From NCBI GenBank assembly GCA_005889405.1, contig VBFY01000055.1, positions 22,376 to 86,375 on the forward strand: a stretch of 64,000 nucleotides of DNA, given 5' to 3'. Below the pieces are notes generated by a model, which was not told the origin of the DNA, ran no database searches, and worked only from the letters and a program-made list of their open reading frames with translations. A program made the position numbers and the translations under genes. This document shows, piece by piece, positions 9,255 to 16,864 of the stretch (positions are counted from its first letter, which is position 1; every line of letters begins with the position of its first letter). Origin of the DNA: Chloroflexota bacterium (GTDB lineage: Bacteria; Chloroflexota; Limnocylindria; P2-11E).

Positions 9255-9598
9255 GCGGGCTCGAAGACGAGTTCGTCGCCGGCTTGCGTGCGCGTCTCCG
9301 AGGCGGTGCCCGCGGGGAGCTCGATGACCTCGGCGGCCCCGCGCGCGAAGACCGCGGTGCGCCACGGGGCAAGACGCTCGGCGACGCGCACGACGCGGCC
9401 GGCCTTGTCGACGAACACCGCATCGATGGCGAAGCGCATGAGCCACATCGTGATGGAAGACGTCTTCGTCAGGCGGAGGCCCTCGCCCGCGCGGAGGCTG
9501 GAGCGCGGGAGCAGCCCTAGACCGCGAGACAGGAACGAATCCGCGACACGGCAGTCAGACGCGAGGACGGTCCCTTTGGTGATGTTCCGGACGCGAAG
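9251..9598 (-). CDS. DUF192 family protein without a canonical start codon
   Basis: The reading frame encodes a full DUF192 domain: RVRNITKGTVLA, then a GLGLLPRSSLRAGEGL segment, the signature MWLMRFAIDAVFVD and ELPAGT near the end. DUF192 proteins are small beta-barrel proteins of unknown function, often secreted or membrane-anchored. The first in-frame ATG (9446-9448) would delete half the domain. No ATG, GTG or TTG lies in the N-terminal half. The frame is open right back to the tadC stop codon and is in the same frame as tadC. The listed start (a CTT codon before RVRN) is only the domain boundary. Start uncertain, product fairly sure. Confidence 0.65.
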   Translation of the reverse strand, partial: LRVRNITKGTVLASDCRVADSFLSRGLGLLPRSSLRAGEGLRLTKTSSITMWLMRFAIDAVFVDKAGRVVRVAERLAPWRTAVFARGAAEVIELPAGTASETRTQAGDELVFEPA

Positions 9599-9613
9599 CC
9601 GCGCGGGTCGGAC

Positions 9614-10531
9614 TTAGAAGGACCCGCAGGACGACAGCGCGGAGAGGGCGGCGGGCGCGAGGATGACGATGAACAGCGATGGGAAGATGCAGCCGACGGT
9701 CGGAAGCATGATCAGGATCGGGGCGCGCGCGGCCTTTTCCTCAGCGCGCTGGCGCCGGTCCTGGCGGAGCTGCTCGGACTGGATCCGCAGCACCTTCGAC
9801 ATCGACACGCCGAGCTGGTCCGCCTGGATGATGGCCGAGATGAAGTTCTTGAGCTCCTTCACGTCGACCCGCTCGGAGATGCCGCGCAGCGACTCCTGAC
9901 GCGACTTGCCCACGCGCTGCTCGCCGGAGGCACGCTTGAACTCCTCGCTGAGCGCGCCCTTCATCTTCTCGGTGACCTTCACGAGCGCGGCGTCGAAGCC
10001 GAGCCCGGCTTCCACCGAGATCGTGAGCAGATCGAGCGCGTCGGGGAGCTGCTCGATGATGGAGTTCGCACGCCCACCCGCCCGGCTTGTGAGATAGAAG
10101 TCCGGCAGCAGGAAGCCGAGGATGATGCCGACGATGAGCCCGATGAGCGTCTGCACCGGATCGCCCGTGATGGCGTTGACGAGGCCGGAGACGAGCACGC
10201 CGACGACGATCGACGCGAAGCCCTTCACGCCGAGGAAGAATTCGGTGCTCGTCGTCTCCATGCCGGCGCGCTTGAGGCGCAGCGAGAGGCTTCGCACCGT
10301 GTTCTGCGGGTAGAAGCGCCCGACCAGGCCCGAGAAGCCGCGGATGATCGGCTGCAACATGCGCTCTGAGAGCGGGCGCTGCAGCTCGAGCTCTTCGAGT
10401 GTCCTCGGGCGGACGGCGATCTGCTGGAGGCGTGCCTGTACCGGATCGAGCTGTGATCCGATGACCATCGACACGAACACCACCAGGACGCCGAAGAACA
10501 TAAGGCCGGCGAAGACGAGCGGTTCCACCAA
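9614..10531 (-). CDS. tadC: Tad pilus inner-membrane platform protein TadC
   Basis: T2SSF-domain protein that, with TadB, forms the membrane platform of the Flp pilus machine. 305 residues: N-terminal helix, cytoplasmic segment, two helices around residues 105-150, the T2SSF core beginning EQLPDALDLLTISVEAGLGFDAAL, and a C-terminal helix. TTG start (GTG one codon on also possible) immediately after the tadB stop. Third gene of tadA-tadB-tadC in cluster A. Confidence 0.9.
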   Translation of the reverse strand: MVEPLVFAGLMFFGVLVVFVSMVIGSQLDPVQARLQQIAVRPRTLEELELQRPLSERMLQPIIRGFSGLVGRFYPQNTVRSLSLRLKRAGMETTSTEFFLGVKGFASIVVGVLVSGLVNAITGDPVQTLIGLIVGIILGFLLPDFYLTSRAGGRANSIIEQLPDALDLLTISVEAGLGFDAALVKVTEKMKGALSEEFKRASGEQRVGKSRQESLRGISERVDVKELKNFISAIIQADQLGVSMSKVLRIQSEQLRQDRRQRAEEKAARAPILIMLPTVGCIFPSLFIVILAPAALSALSSCGSF

Positions 10532-11494
10532 CTACACCTTGATGTTCGTGATCTTCTGGATCGCGATGAAGCCGATGACCATCATCACCGCGCCCACACC
10601 GAGGAGAATCTGGCCGAGGAGCTGGGTGAAGAGCGGCTGCATGAACTCCGGGTTGATGAAGTTGAGCGTGATCATGATGCCGATCGGCAGGAACGCCACC
10701 AGGTAACCCGAGTAGCGGCCCTGTGCGGTGAGCGTGTTGATCTCGCCCTTGATGCGGACGCGCTCGCGGATCGTGAAGGCGATCGTGTCGAGGATCTCCG
10801 CGAGGTTTCCACCGACCTGCTGCTGCACGCCGATGGCGGTCACCATCAGATCGAGGTCGTCGCTCCGGATCCGGCGAACGAGGTTCGATAGTGCCTCCTC
10901 CATGCCGAGGCCGAGGTTGACCTCACGGACGACGCGGCCCATCTCCTCGCCCATCGGATCGGGCGTTTCGCGCGACACGAGCTCGATCGACTGCAGGAAG
11001 CTCGAGCCGGCGCGCAGGGAGTTGGATAGGAGCGTGATCGTGTCGGCGAGCTGCTTGTTGAAAGCGGAGAGGCGTCCGCCGATGCGCCGTCCGACCCACA
11101 ACCGCGGTACGAAGTACCCAAGGATCGCGCCGACGACGCCCGAGAGCGGGTCCCGCAGCACGCCCAGCAGCAGGCCGAGCCCGACCGCGAGACCGATCCG
11201 GATCGCGTAGTACTCAGAGACGCGCAGCTTGAGGTTCGCACGAGCGAGGTCACGCTGGACACGGATGCGGAAGCGCTTGTCCTGGACGTCGCTCGACAGC
11301 GTCGCGAATGGATCGACGAGGTTGCGCTGACGCGTCTCGCGCCGGCCGCCCGATTTGACCTCGGTCTTGCCACCGGCGTAGCGCGCCATGCGCTCCTCGA
11401 CGGACCCCGCGCCGCCGCCCGAGAGCATCGTGGAGATTCCCCAGAAGAAGAACAGGACACCGGCGAACATCCCGGCGGGAAGGGCGTATTCCAT
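10532..11494 (-). CDS. tadB: Tad pilus inner-membrane platform protein TadB
   Basis: 320 residues with the TadB layout: N-terminal helix, a basic cytoplasmic stretch, a helix pair near residues 100-135, a T2SSF domain (ITLLSNSLRAGSSFLQSIELV, NLGLGMEEALSNLVRRI, VTAIGVQQQVGGNLAEILD) and two C-terminal helices. It starts directly after the tadA stop. It partners TadC and the TadA ATPase of the same operon. Confidence 0.9.
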   Translation of the reverse strand: MEYALPAGMFAGVLFFFWGISTMLSGGGAGSVEERMARYAGGKTEVKSGGRRETRQRNLVDPFATLSSDVQDKRFRIRVQRDLARANLKLRVSEYYAIRIGLAVGLGLLLGVLRDPLSGVVGAILGYFVPRLWVGRRIGGRLSAFNKQLADTITLLSNSLRAGSSFLQSIELVSRETPDPMGEEMGRVVREVNLGLGMEEALSNLVRRIRSDDLDLMVTAIGVQQQVGGNLAEILDTIAFTIRERVRIKGEINTLTAQGRYSGYLVAFLPIGIMITLNFINPEFMQPLFTQLLGQILLGVGAVMMVIGFIAIQKITNIKV

Positions 11495-12910
11495 CTACCT
11501 GAGACCGACGTTCATGTCGCCGAAGACGCCCTGCGGCAGCTTGATGCCGGCCGCCTCGAACTTCTCGCTGAACTTCGGGCGGATGCCGGTCGGGCGCAGT
11601 CGGCCCTGGACCTTGCCCTCGACGTAGCCGGTCTGCTCGAAGACGAACACATCCTGGAGAACGATCGCCTCGCCTTCCATTCCCTGGACCTCGGTGATAT
11701 TCGTGACCTTGCGCGAGCCGTCCTTGAGACGCGAGATCTGCACGATGACGTCAAGCGCACTCGCGATCTGCTCTTTGATAGCGCGCGCGGGTAGGTCGAC
11801 GCCGGCCATGAGGCACATCGTCTCGAGTCGAGCGAGCATGTCGCGGGGTGAGTTGGCGTGACCCGTCGACAGCGAACCGTCGTGACCGGTGTTCATGGCT
11901 TGGAGCATCGAGAGCGCCTCGCCGCCTCGGATCTCACCGACGACGATGCGCTCGGGGCGCATACGGAGGGAGTTCTTCACGAGGTCCATGATCGAGACCT
12001 GGCCCTTGCCCTCGATGTTCGCGGCGCGGGACTCCAGGCGGACCACGTGATCCTGCACCAAGCGGAGCTCCGCGGCGTCCTCGATCGTGATGATCCGCTC
12101 GTCCTCGGGAATGAAGCCGGACATGATGTTGAGGAGCGTCGTCTTGCCGGAGCCGGTGCCGCCGGAGATGAACATGTTGAGGCGAGCTTCGACACAAGCC
12201 CGCATGAACTCCATCATCTCGGCGGTCGCCGTGCCGAACTTGATGTAGTCCTCGACGGTGATCCGATACTTCGGGAACTTACGGATCGTCACCGTGGGAC
12301 CGTTCAGCGCGAGCGGCGGGATGATGATGTTCACGCGTGAGCCGTCCGGAAGACGCGCGTCTTCGTATGGCTTCGACTCGTCGACGCGCCGGCCGATCGG
12401 GGCGATGATGCGCTCGACGATCCGCATGACGTGCTCGTCGCTCTGAAAGGTCACATCCGAGAGCTGCAGCTTGCCCTTGCGCTCGACGTAGCAGCGGAAC
12501 GGACCGTTGACCATGACCTCGGTGATCGTGTCGTCCTTCAGCAGCGGCTCGATCGGTCCGAACCCGAGGATCTCGTCGAGGATCGATTCGAGCATCTTCT
12601 GACGCTCGACGCGCGTGACGACCACGCCTTCCTCGTCGATGAACTTGTTGAACATCTCCTCGATGCTCGAGCGGACCGCTTTGGCGTCCGCGAGGTCGAG
12701 GCGAGGGTCGAGGTTGTTGATGATCCGGGTCTGGAGCTTGATGCGAACGTCGCGGTTGGCATCGCGCGTCGGGGAGGCGCTCTGGGTGAGGGGTCCCTCG
12801 GCCGGTGGCTTGGGGGGCCCGCCCGGAGGCGGTGGCGTTCCAGGAGCCTGGGGCGCGGCGGGTTGCTGCCCAGCGGGACGCTGACCTTCGATGCGCCTCA
12901 GTAGTGACAT
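11495..12910 (-). CDS. tadA: Tad pilus assembly ATPase TadA/CpaF (cluster A)
   Basis: Hexameric secretion-type ATPase powering Flp pilus assembly. 471 residues. A Pro/Gly/Gln-rich N-terminal tail (about residues 10-45) precedes the CpaF N-domain. Walker A is GGTGSGKTT, the Asp box [12 protein letters not shown], Walker [32 protein letters not shown] with the His box. Start ATG with a long untranslated spacer (12911-13049) separating it from tadZ, so it may have its own promoter. Confidence 0.95.
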   Translation of the reverse strand: MSLLRRIEGQRPAGQQPAAPQAPGTPPPPGGPPKPPAEGPLTQSASPTRDANRDVRIKLQTRIINNLDPRLDLADAKAVRSSIEEMFNKFIDEEGVVVTRVERQKMLESILDEILGFGPIEPLLKDDTITEVMVNGPFRCYVERKGKLQLSDVTFQSDEHVMRIVERIIAPIGRRVDESKPYEDARLPDGSRVNIIIPPLALNGPTVTIRKFPKYRITVEDYIKFGTATAEMMEFMRACVEARLNMFISGGTGSGKTTLLNIMSGFIPEDERIITIEDAAELRLVQDHVVRLESRAANIEGKGQVSIMDLVKNSLRMRPERIVVGEIRGGEALSMLQAMNTGHDGSLSTGHANSPRDMLARLETMCLMAGVDLPARAIKEQIASALDVIVQISRLKDGSRKVTNITEVQGMEGEAIVLQDVFVFEQTGYVEGKVQGRLRPTGIRPKFSEKFEAAGIKLPQGVFGDMNVGLR

Positions 12911-13049
12911 CTGTCCTAAGAAACCCTCATCTCCGGCTCCCGTTATGGCGGGCGCCTGCTCCCTCGGCGTTTGAGTCTACGTCCACTCACCCGGTCCTTG
13001 GCCGTCCTTTTGGGGGATCAGACCGGTGACTAATGCCGAGGTCGCCGGC
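12911..13049 (-). other. 139-nt untranslated spacer inside Tad cluster A
   Basis: No reading frame with a plausible ribosome site covers this gap. On the minus strand it carries GC-rich complementary segments (for example GGAGCAGGCGCC followed by CCCGCC and CGGGAGCC) that could fold just upstream of tadA. It does not match a riboswitch consensus that I can confirm. Confidence 0.35.
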
Positions 13050-14312
13050 CTAACGGGCTCCGAAGAGCTTGAGCCCACCGCGCGCCGGCGCCTGCTTGCC
13101 CGCCGCGGCAGGGGCGGACTCAGCGGATGCGACCCTTTGCGCGAGCGCGAAGATGTCCTTCGCGACCTGGCTGTCACGATGGCTGATGACGAAGGGGACT
13201 CCGCGGTTGACCGCCAGCACGAGCGTCCGGCCATCGGAGACGATCGTGTGCGGGATCTTGCGACCGAGGCTGGCCTCGACATCCGACGCTTTGATCCCAC
13301 CGGAGCTGTCGTTACGGTTGGCGACGAGCTGCACTTTCGCCTCGTCGTACCCCAGCTTCTCGACGACCTCCATGAAAACGCGGACGTTCTTGAGGCTGGT
13401 GATCTCGAGCGTCATCAGCGTAAGGATCACATCGGCAACGTCGAGCATCGTGATGACCTGCTCCTGGAATGACGGCCAGGTGTCGACGACGATGTAGGCG
13501 TATCGCTCGCGAAGGAGCTCGAGAACGTGCTTGATGTGCGCGCCGGTGATGAGCTCGGTGGATTCCGGCGTCGGCGGCGCGAGCATGACCTTGATGCCGG
13601 TCGAATGCTGGACCAGGATCGACTCCACGACGTCGGAGTCGGCGGTCTCGAACGACCCGATGAGGTCCGCGATCGTCTTCGCCTTCGGGCTCATGTTGAG
13701 GATCACGGCGATGTCGCCGAACGGCAGACTTCCGTCGACCAGCACGACTGGCTTTCCGGTCAGTTGATGCAGCGCGACGGCGAGGTTGGTGGCGATCGTC
13801 GTGCGTCCCACACCGCCTTTGGGGGAGAAGAAGGTGATGATCTTTCCCGTCTCGCGACCCGCCACCGGGACAGCCGGACCGCCGACCGGGGCGGCCGGCG
13901 CCACGGGCGCGTAGCGTGCGCGCCGCACCTTCTCGAGCTCGTGGACGTGCCGGATGGAGTTGATGAGCTCATCGGCCGAGAACGGCTTGACTAGGAACTC
14001 GCGCGCGCCGGCGAGCATCGAGCGCCGCAGGTAGTCCTGCTCGCCCTGGACACTCATCATGATGATCGGCGACTCCGGGACGGTGTTCGAGATGATCTCG
14101 GTGGCCGTGATCCCGTCCATGTCCGGCATGTTGATGTCCATGAGGATCACGTGAGGCCGATGCTGTTTGGCCATGTTGACGGCTTCCTGCCCGCCGCCGG
14201 CGGTTCCGGCGACCTCCATGTCGGGCTCGAACCCGATCAGCTTCGCGAGGTTCTCTCGCGTGTCGGCGATGTCGTCGACGATGAGGATGCGGATCTTTTC
14301 GCCGTCAGCCAA
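13050..14312 (-). CDS. tadZ: TadZ/CpaE-like: response-regulator receiver fused to ParA-type ATPase
   Basis: 420 residues. Residues 1-125 form an intact receiver domain: VDD acidic pair near residue 13, the phospho-acceptor segment ILMDINMPDMDG and the FLVKPFSADEL Lys motif. After an Ala/Pro linker follows a MinD/ParA-like domain with deviant Walker A SPKGGVGRTT and LVDGSLPFGD. TadZ proteins localise the pilus machine to a pole or site. Unlike many CpaE proteins, the receiver here keeps the phosphorylatable Asp, so a sensor kinase may control assembly; none is adjacent. Confidence 0.85.
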   Translation of the reverse strand: MADGEKIRILIVDDIADTRENLAKLIGFEPDMEVAGTAGGGQEAVNMAKQHRPHVILMDINMPDMDGITATEIISNTVPESPIIMMSVQGEQDYLRRSMLAGAREFLVKPFSADELINSIRHVHELEKVRRARYAPVAPAAPVGGPAVPVAGRETGKIITFFSPKGGVGRTTIATNLAVALHQLTGKPVVLVDGSLPFGDIAVILNMSPKAKTIADLIGSFETADSDVVESILVQHSTGIKVMLAPPTPESTELITGAHIKHVLELLRERYAYIVVDTWPSFQEQVITMLDVADVILTLMTLEITSLKNVRVFMEVVEKLGYDEAKVQLVANRNDSSGGIKASDVEASLGRKIPHTIVSDGRTLVLAVNRGVPFVISHRDSQVAKDIFALAQRVASAESAPAAAGKQAPARGGLKLFGAR

Positions 14313-14347
14313 GCGTCATCGCTCCCCTTTGCGGTGCTCGGGCGAGT

Positions 14348-14872
14348 CTAAACCGTCACCTGGATGTAGCCCCCCGCCTCGAGTGCGAGCGCGAGCAGCC
14401 CGCCTATACCGAGCGCGACCCCGTACGGGATCGAGGACTTCATGATCCCGCCGAGCGTGTTCGGCGCGGCGCCCGCGACTGGGCGCGCGAGCTTTCTGCG
14501 CAGGATGAATCCGACGGCAAGGACGCCGCCGATGAGAGCACCATAGACCGCGGCAAAGAGCAGGAAGTTGACGCCGCGCAGCGCGCCGATGGCCATCAGC
14601 AGCTTGGCGTCGCCTGCCTTGAGGCCGCCCGCGGCGTAGAACGGGTAAGAGATCGCGAATGCGAGGACGAGCGCTGCGACGTGGTCGACGAGGCCGTGGG
14701 TGAACAGACCACCTGGGATGCCTTCGATCGCGCCGAAGACGACTCCGACGAGCATCGCCGGGTAGGTGAAAGCATTGGGGATGCGGAGGAACCGCCAGTC
14801 CGTGTACATGACGGTGATGAGGAGCGCGGCGAGCGTGACGCTCTCGATGACCCGTAGAACCTCGAGGCTCAA
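14348..14872 (-). CDS. Prepilin peptidase, A24 family (TadV/CpaA type)
   Basis: 174 residues, about six membrane segments. The two catalytic aspartates are in YTDWRFLRIPN (about residue 25) and AGGLKAGDAKLL (about residue 89), spacing typical of the short TadV/CpaA enzymes without the methylase zinc domain. It would cleave the Flp prepilin encoded just upstream and possibly the TadE/TadG-like proteins of cluster B. It sits beyond a strong terminator after flp, so it should be expressed at a lower level than the pilin. Confidence 0.85.
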   Translation of the reverse strand: MSLEVLRVIESVTLAALLITVMYTDWRFLRIPNAFTYPAMLVGVVFGAIEGIPGGLFTHGLVDHVAALVLAFAISYPFYAAGGLKAGDAKLLMAIGALRGVNFLLFAAVYGALIGGVLAVGFILRRKLARPVAGAAPNTLGGIMKSSIPYGVALGIGGLLALALEAGGYIQVTV

Positions 14873-14889
14873 GTTCTGGGCGTTTCCTC

Positions 14890-14932
14890 TCTAAAAGATG
14901 ATGAGCGGCGCCGGTGAGGGCGCCGCTCATCA
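14890..14932 (-). terminator. Rho-independent terminator after the Flp pilin gene
   Basis: A perfect 14-bp inverted repeat (arms 14899-14912 and 14919-14932, 6-nt loop) followed on the minus strand by TCTTTTAG. It lies 19 nt past the pilin stop, on the pilin strand. It would let most transcripts end after flp and only a fraction read into the peptidase and tadZ. Confidence 0.85.
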
Positions 14933-14950
14933 CATTGACAGGTCCGTGCG

Positions 14951-15103
14951 CTAGGTGAGGTTGTTGCCGATGTTGCTGAAGATGTTCTGGATCTGGCCCC
15001 GCAGGAAGACCATCGCGACGATGACGGCGATGGCGATGACTGCGATGATGAGCGCGTACTCGACGAGGCCTTGTCCTTCGTCTTCGCGGATGAATGCGAG
15101 CAC
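14951..15103 (-). CDS. flp: Flp/Fap-type pilin
   Basis: A 50-residue type IVb prepilin. Short leader ending in EDEGQG, then LVEYALIIAVIAIAVIVAM, the hydrophobic assembly helix with Glu at mature position 5 if cleavage falls after GQ-G or before LVEY, and a short polar tail (GQIQNIFSNIGNNLT). GTG start preceded by AAAGGGGG at good spacing. This is the major pilus subunit candidate for the surrounding Tad genes. It was missed by length-based gene finding. Confidence 0.9.
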   Translation of the reverse strand: MLAFIREDEGQGLVEYALIIAVIAIAVIVAMVFLRGQIQNIFSNIGNNLT

Positions 15104-15132
15104 TTACGTTCCCCCTTTCTCCGTGTCCTAGG

Positions 15133-15148
15133 TGCCGCCAGTGTGCCT
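15133..15148 (-). promoter_or_regulatory. Candidate sigma-54 promoter upstream of flp
   Basis: Minus-strand AGGCACACTGGCGGCA has the invariant GG-N10-GC spacing and matches GGCAC at -24 and GCA at -12, but lacks the T before GG and the TT of TTGC. It lies about 30 nt upstream of the pilin start. An NtrC-type activator with a sigma-54 contact loop is encoded at 27-28.3 kb, which makes it plausible. Weak evidence. Confidence 0.3.
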
Positions 15149-15240
15149 GCCAGTACGGCCAACGAGCCAGTAGGAAGGTCGTACTAGGAGCATTTCGCCA
15201 GCGAATCTAGACTCCGGACCGTGGAAGGGGGTCTTTGTCT

Positions 15241-15669
15241 ATGACTGCTGAAGCGACGACGGTCGCGGTAACCACGAACAAAGCGGGCTTCTGGGTCCGA
15301 TTCTTCGCGATCTTCATCGACAGCGTAGGTGTCGGCATCGTGTCGAACATCATCGCTGGTCTCATCAACTCGAGTTCCGATCCTTTCGACGCGAGCCGGA
15401 GCTCGGTCCAGACGCTGATCGGCGTTCTGTACTTCTGCTACTTCTGGTCGGCGCAGGGTGGCGGGCAGACGCTCGGGATGCGCGTGCTGAATATCAAAGT
15501 CATACGGACCGACGGATCTTCGCTGACGATCCTTCAGGCGTTCATCCGTTACATCGGATTGATCGTCTCCGTCGCGTGCATCTTCATCGGTGTCATCTGG
15601 GCCGCATTCGACGCCAACAAGCAGGGCTGGCACGACAAGATCGCTGGCACCTACGTCATCCGGACCTAA
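15241..15669 (+). CDS. RDD family membrane protein
   Basis: 142 residues. The family hallmark is present as GFWVRFFAIFIDS near the N-terminus (usual RxxAxxxD pattern) and the downstream QTLGMRVLNIKVIR and WHDKIAGTYVI segments. Three hydrophobic segments. RDD proteins are small membrane proteins of varied or unknown roles. ATG start with GGAAGGGGG upstream; a TTG two codons earlier is too close to that site. It is divergent from the flp pilin. Confidence 0.85.
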   Translation: MTAEATTVAVTTNKAGFWVRFFAIFIDSVGVGIVSNIIAGLINSSSDPFDASRSSVQTLIGVLYFCYFWSAQGGGQTLGMRVLNIKVIRTDGSSLTILQAFIRYIGLIVSVACIFIGVIWAAFDANKQGWHDKIAGTYVIRT

Positions 15670-15883
15670 GCACTCTAGAGCCGCTCGCGCGCGGTAGTGA
15701 CGCGGACGTGTACGCGCTCGATGCGCGTACCGTCCTGCGTCGTTATCGACCCGCGACGTTGCCGCCCGAGAGGCAGGAGTCATGCGTTATGTGCGAGAGC
15801 ATGGGTATCCCGCGCCCGACGTCGTGAGGGTCAACGGATCGGATCTCGTCCTCCAGCGCGCGAACGCGAGCTCACTCCCCTGG
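15669..15883 (+). pseudogene. Remnant of an aminoglycoside-phosphotransferase-fold kinase
   Basis: In one frame the DNA reads ARGSDADVYALDARTVLRRYR and PPERQE; then the homology jumps by one base to a second frame reading VMRYVREHGYPAPDVVRV and NGSDLVLQR. This order matches the N-terminal lobe of APH/choline-kinase-like phosphotransferases. A single-base loss near 15779 would explain the shift. There is no proper start codon and the C-terminal lobe with the catalytic loop is missing, because the convergent fusion gene ends at 15914. I read it as a decayed gene; a sequencing error would explain the shift but not the truncation. Confidence 0.55.
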
Positions 15884-15913
15884 TCCGCGCCTAAGCGCCG
15901 CCTCGATGCCGGC

Positions 15914-16864
15914 TCAGCTCTGCTGCGAGCGAAGGAGATTGAGATCGGCGTCGTATTCGAACTTCGCGCTGAACGTCGCGCCGTCCTGCAGGAGACGTGG
16001 AAAAAAGACCGCGTCGGCCGGCGGGATCGGCAGCTTCGCCACTTCGTCGACCGGCACCCAGCGGAACTCGCCGATGCCGGGCGCGGGAGTGAACGTGCCA
16101 TCGAAGTCCCACGCGACAAAGATGAACGTGAGCCACTGGTAATCGGCGCGCGGTGAGGTCTCAGTGATCACGGCGCGAAGCACCGGTCGTTCGATGGCCA
16201 ACCCCGTCTCCTCGCGCATCTCGCGCACCGCGCACTCCACCGGAGACTCGCCTTGATCGAGTTTCCCGCCCGGCGCGACCCACAGCCCACGGTTCGGCTC
16301 GGAGCTTCGCCGCAGGAGCAGTACGCGCTCATCGCGGAGCGCGTACACCAGCGTCGCGAGCTTGAGCTCCGGATGCGCGGGGATGATGTGCGGCCGGCTC
16401 GGGATCCAGCGCGGCACGTGTTCGACATACGACTCGTACGCCGGACCGAATCGTCGCTGGAGAGTCGGTTCCTCATACAGCACGACGAAGACGTGGAAGA
16501 AGATCCAGGCGACGGCAGCCCACGCGAAAAGCGCGACCGATCCATAGAACATCGCCTCACCGACGAGGATCGTCGTCACCGCCACGTACATCGGGTTGCG
16601 CATCCAACCGTAGAGGCGGCCGGTCACGAGACGGTGTGGCGGGTCATACGGCGCGGGCGTGCCTTCGCCTTCCACGATGAAACCGGCGAAGCACCAGGCG
16701 AGGACCGCGATGCCGAGAACGAGCGGCACGAGCCCGACGAGGCGTACGAGTCCGCCCTCGCCTTCGGTGCCGGTGACGTTGAGGATCATCGCCGGAATGA
16801 GAACGAGGAACGTCGCCGGCACCAGCGCGCCAAAGAGAAGCGTGCGCAGGAATCGGGCACCCAC
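15914..16864 (-). CDS. Fusion of an ICMT/PEMT-like membrane methyltransferase and a NUDIX hydrolase
   Basis: 316 residues. The first ~150 contain four hydrophobic segments and the isoprenylcysteine carboxyl-methyltransferase-like signature (PPHRLVTGRLYGWMRNPMY and, after the helices, YEEPTLQRRFGPAYESY). From about residue 165 a NUDIX domain follows with box PGGKLDQGE...REMREETGL, so all catalytic Glu residues are there. Both domains look intact and are joined without a break. NUDIX substrate unknown. The start adjoins the stop-side of the cluster B T2SSF gene, which is upstream. Confidence 0.8.
   Translation of the reverse strand: MGARFLRTLLFGALVPATFLVLIPAMILNVTGTEGEGGLVRLVGLVPLVLGIAVLAWCFAGFIVEGEGTPAPYDPPHRLVTGRLYGWMRNPMYVAVTTILVGEAMFYGSVALFAWAAVAWIFFHVFVVLYEEPTLQRRFGPAYESYVEHVPRWIPSRPHIIPAHPELKLATLVYALRDERVLLLRRSSEPNRGLWVAPGGKLDQGESPVECAVREMREETGLAIERPVLRAVITETSPRADYQWLTFIFVAWDFDGTFTPAPGIGEFRWVPVDEVAKLPIPPADAVFFPRLLQDGATFSAKFEYDADLNLLRSQQS

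Noticed and set aside
12911..13049. Possible glycine riboswitch-like core (CGCCGAGGGAGC) before tadA
   Set aside because: The downstream conserved CAGG and AAAGGAC elements are missing or in the wrong order, and the gene context does not fit.
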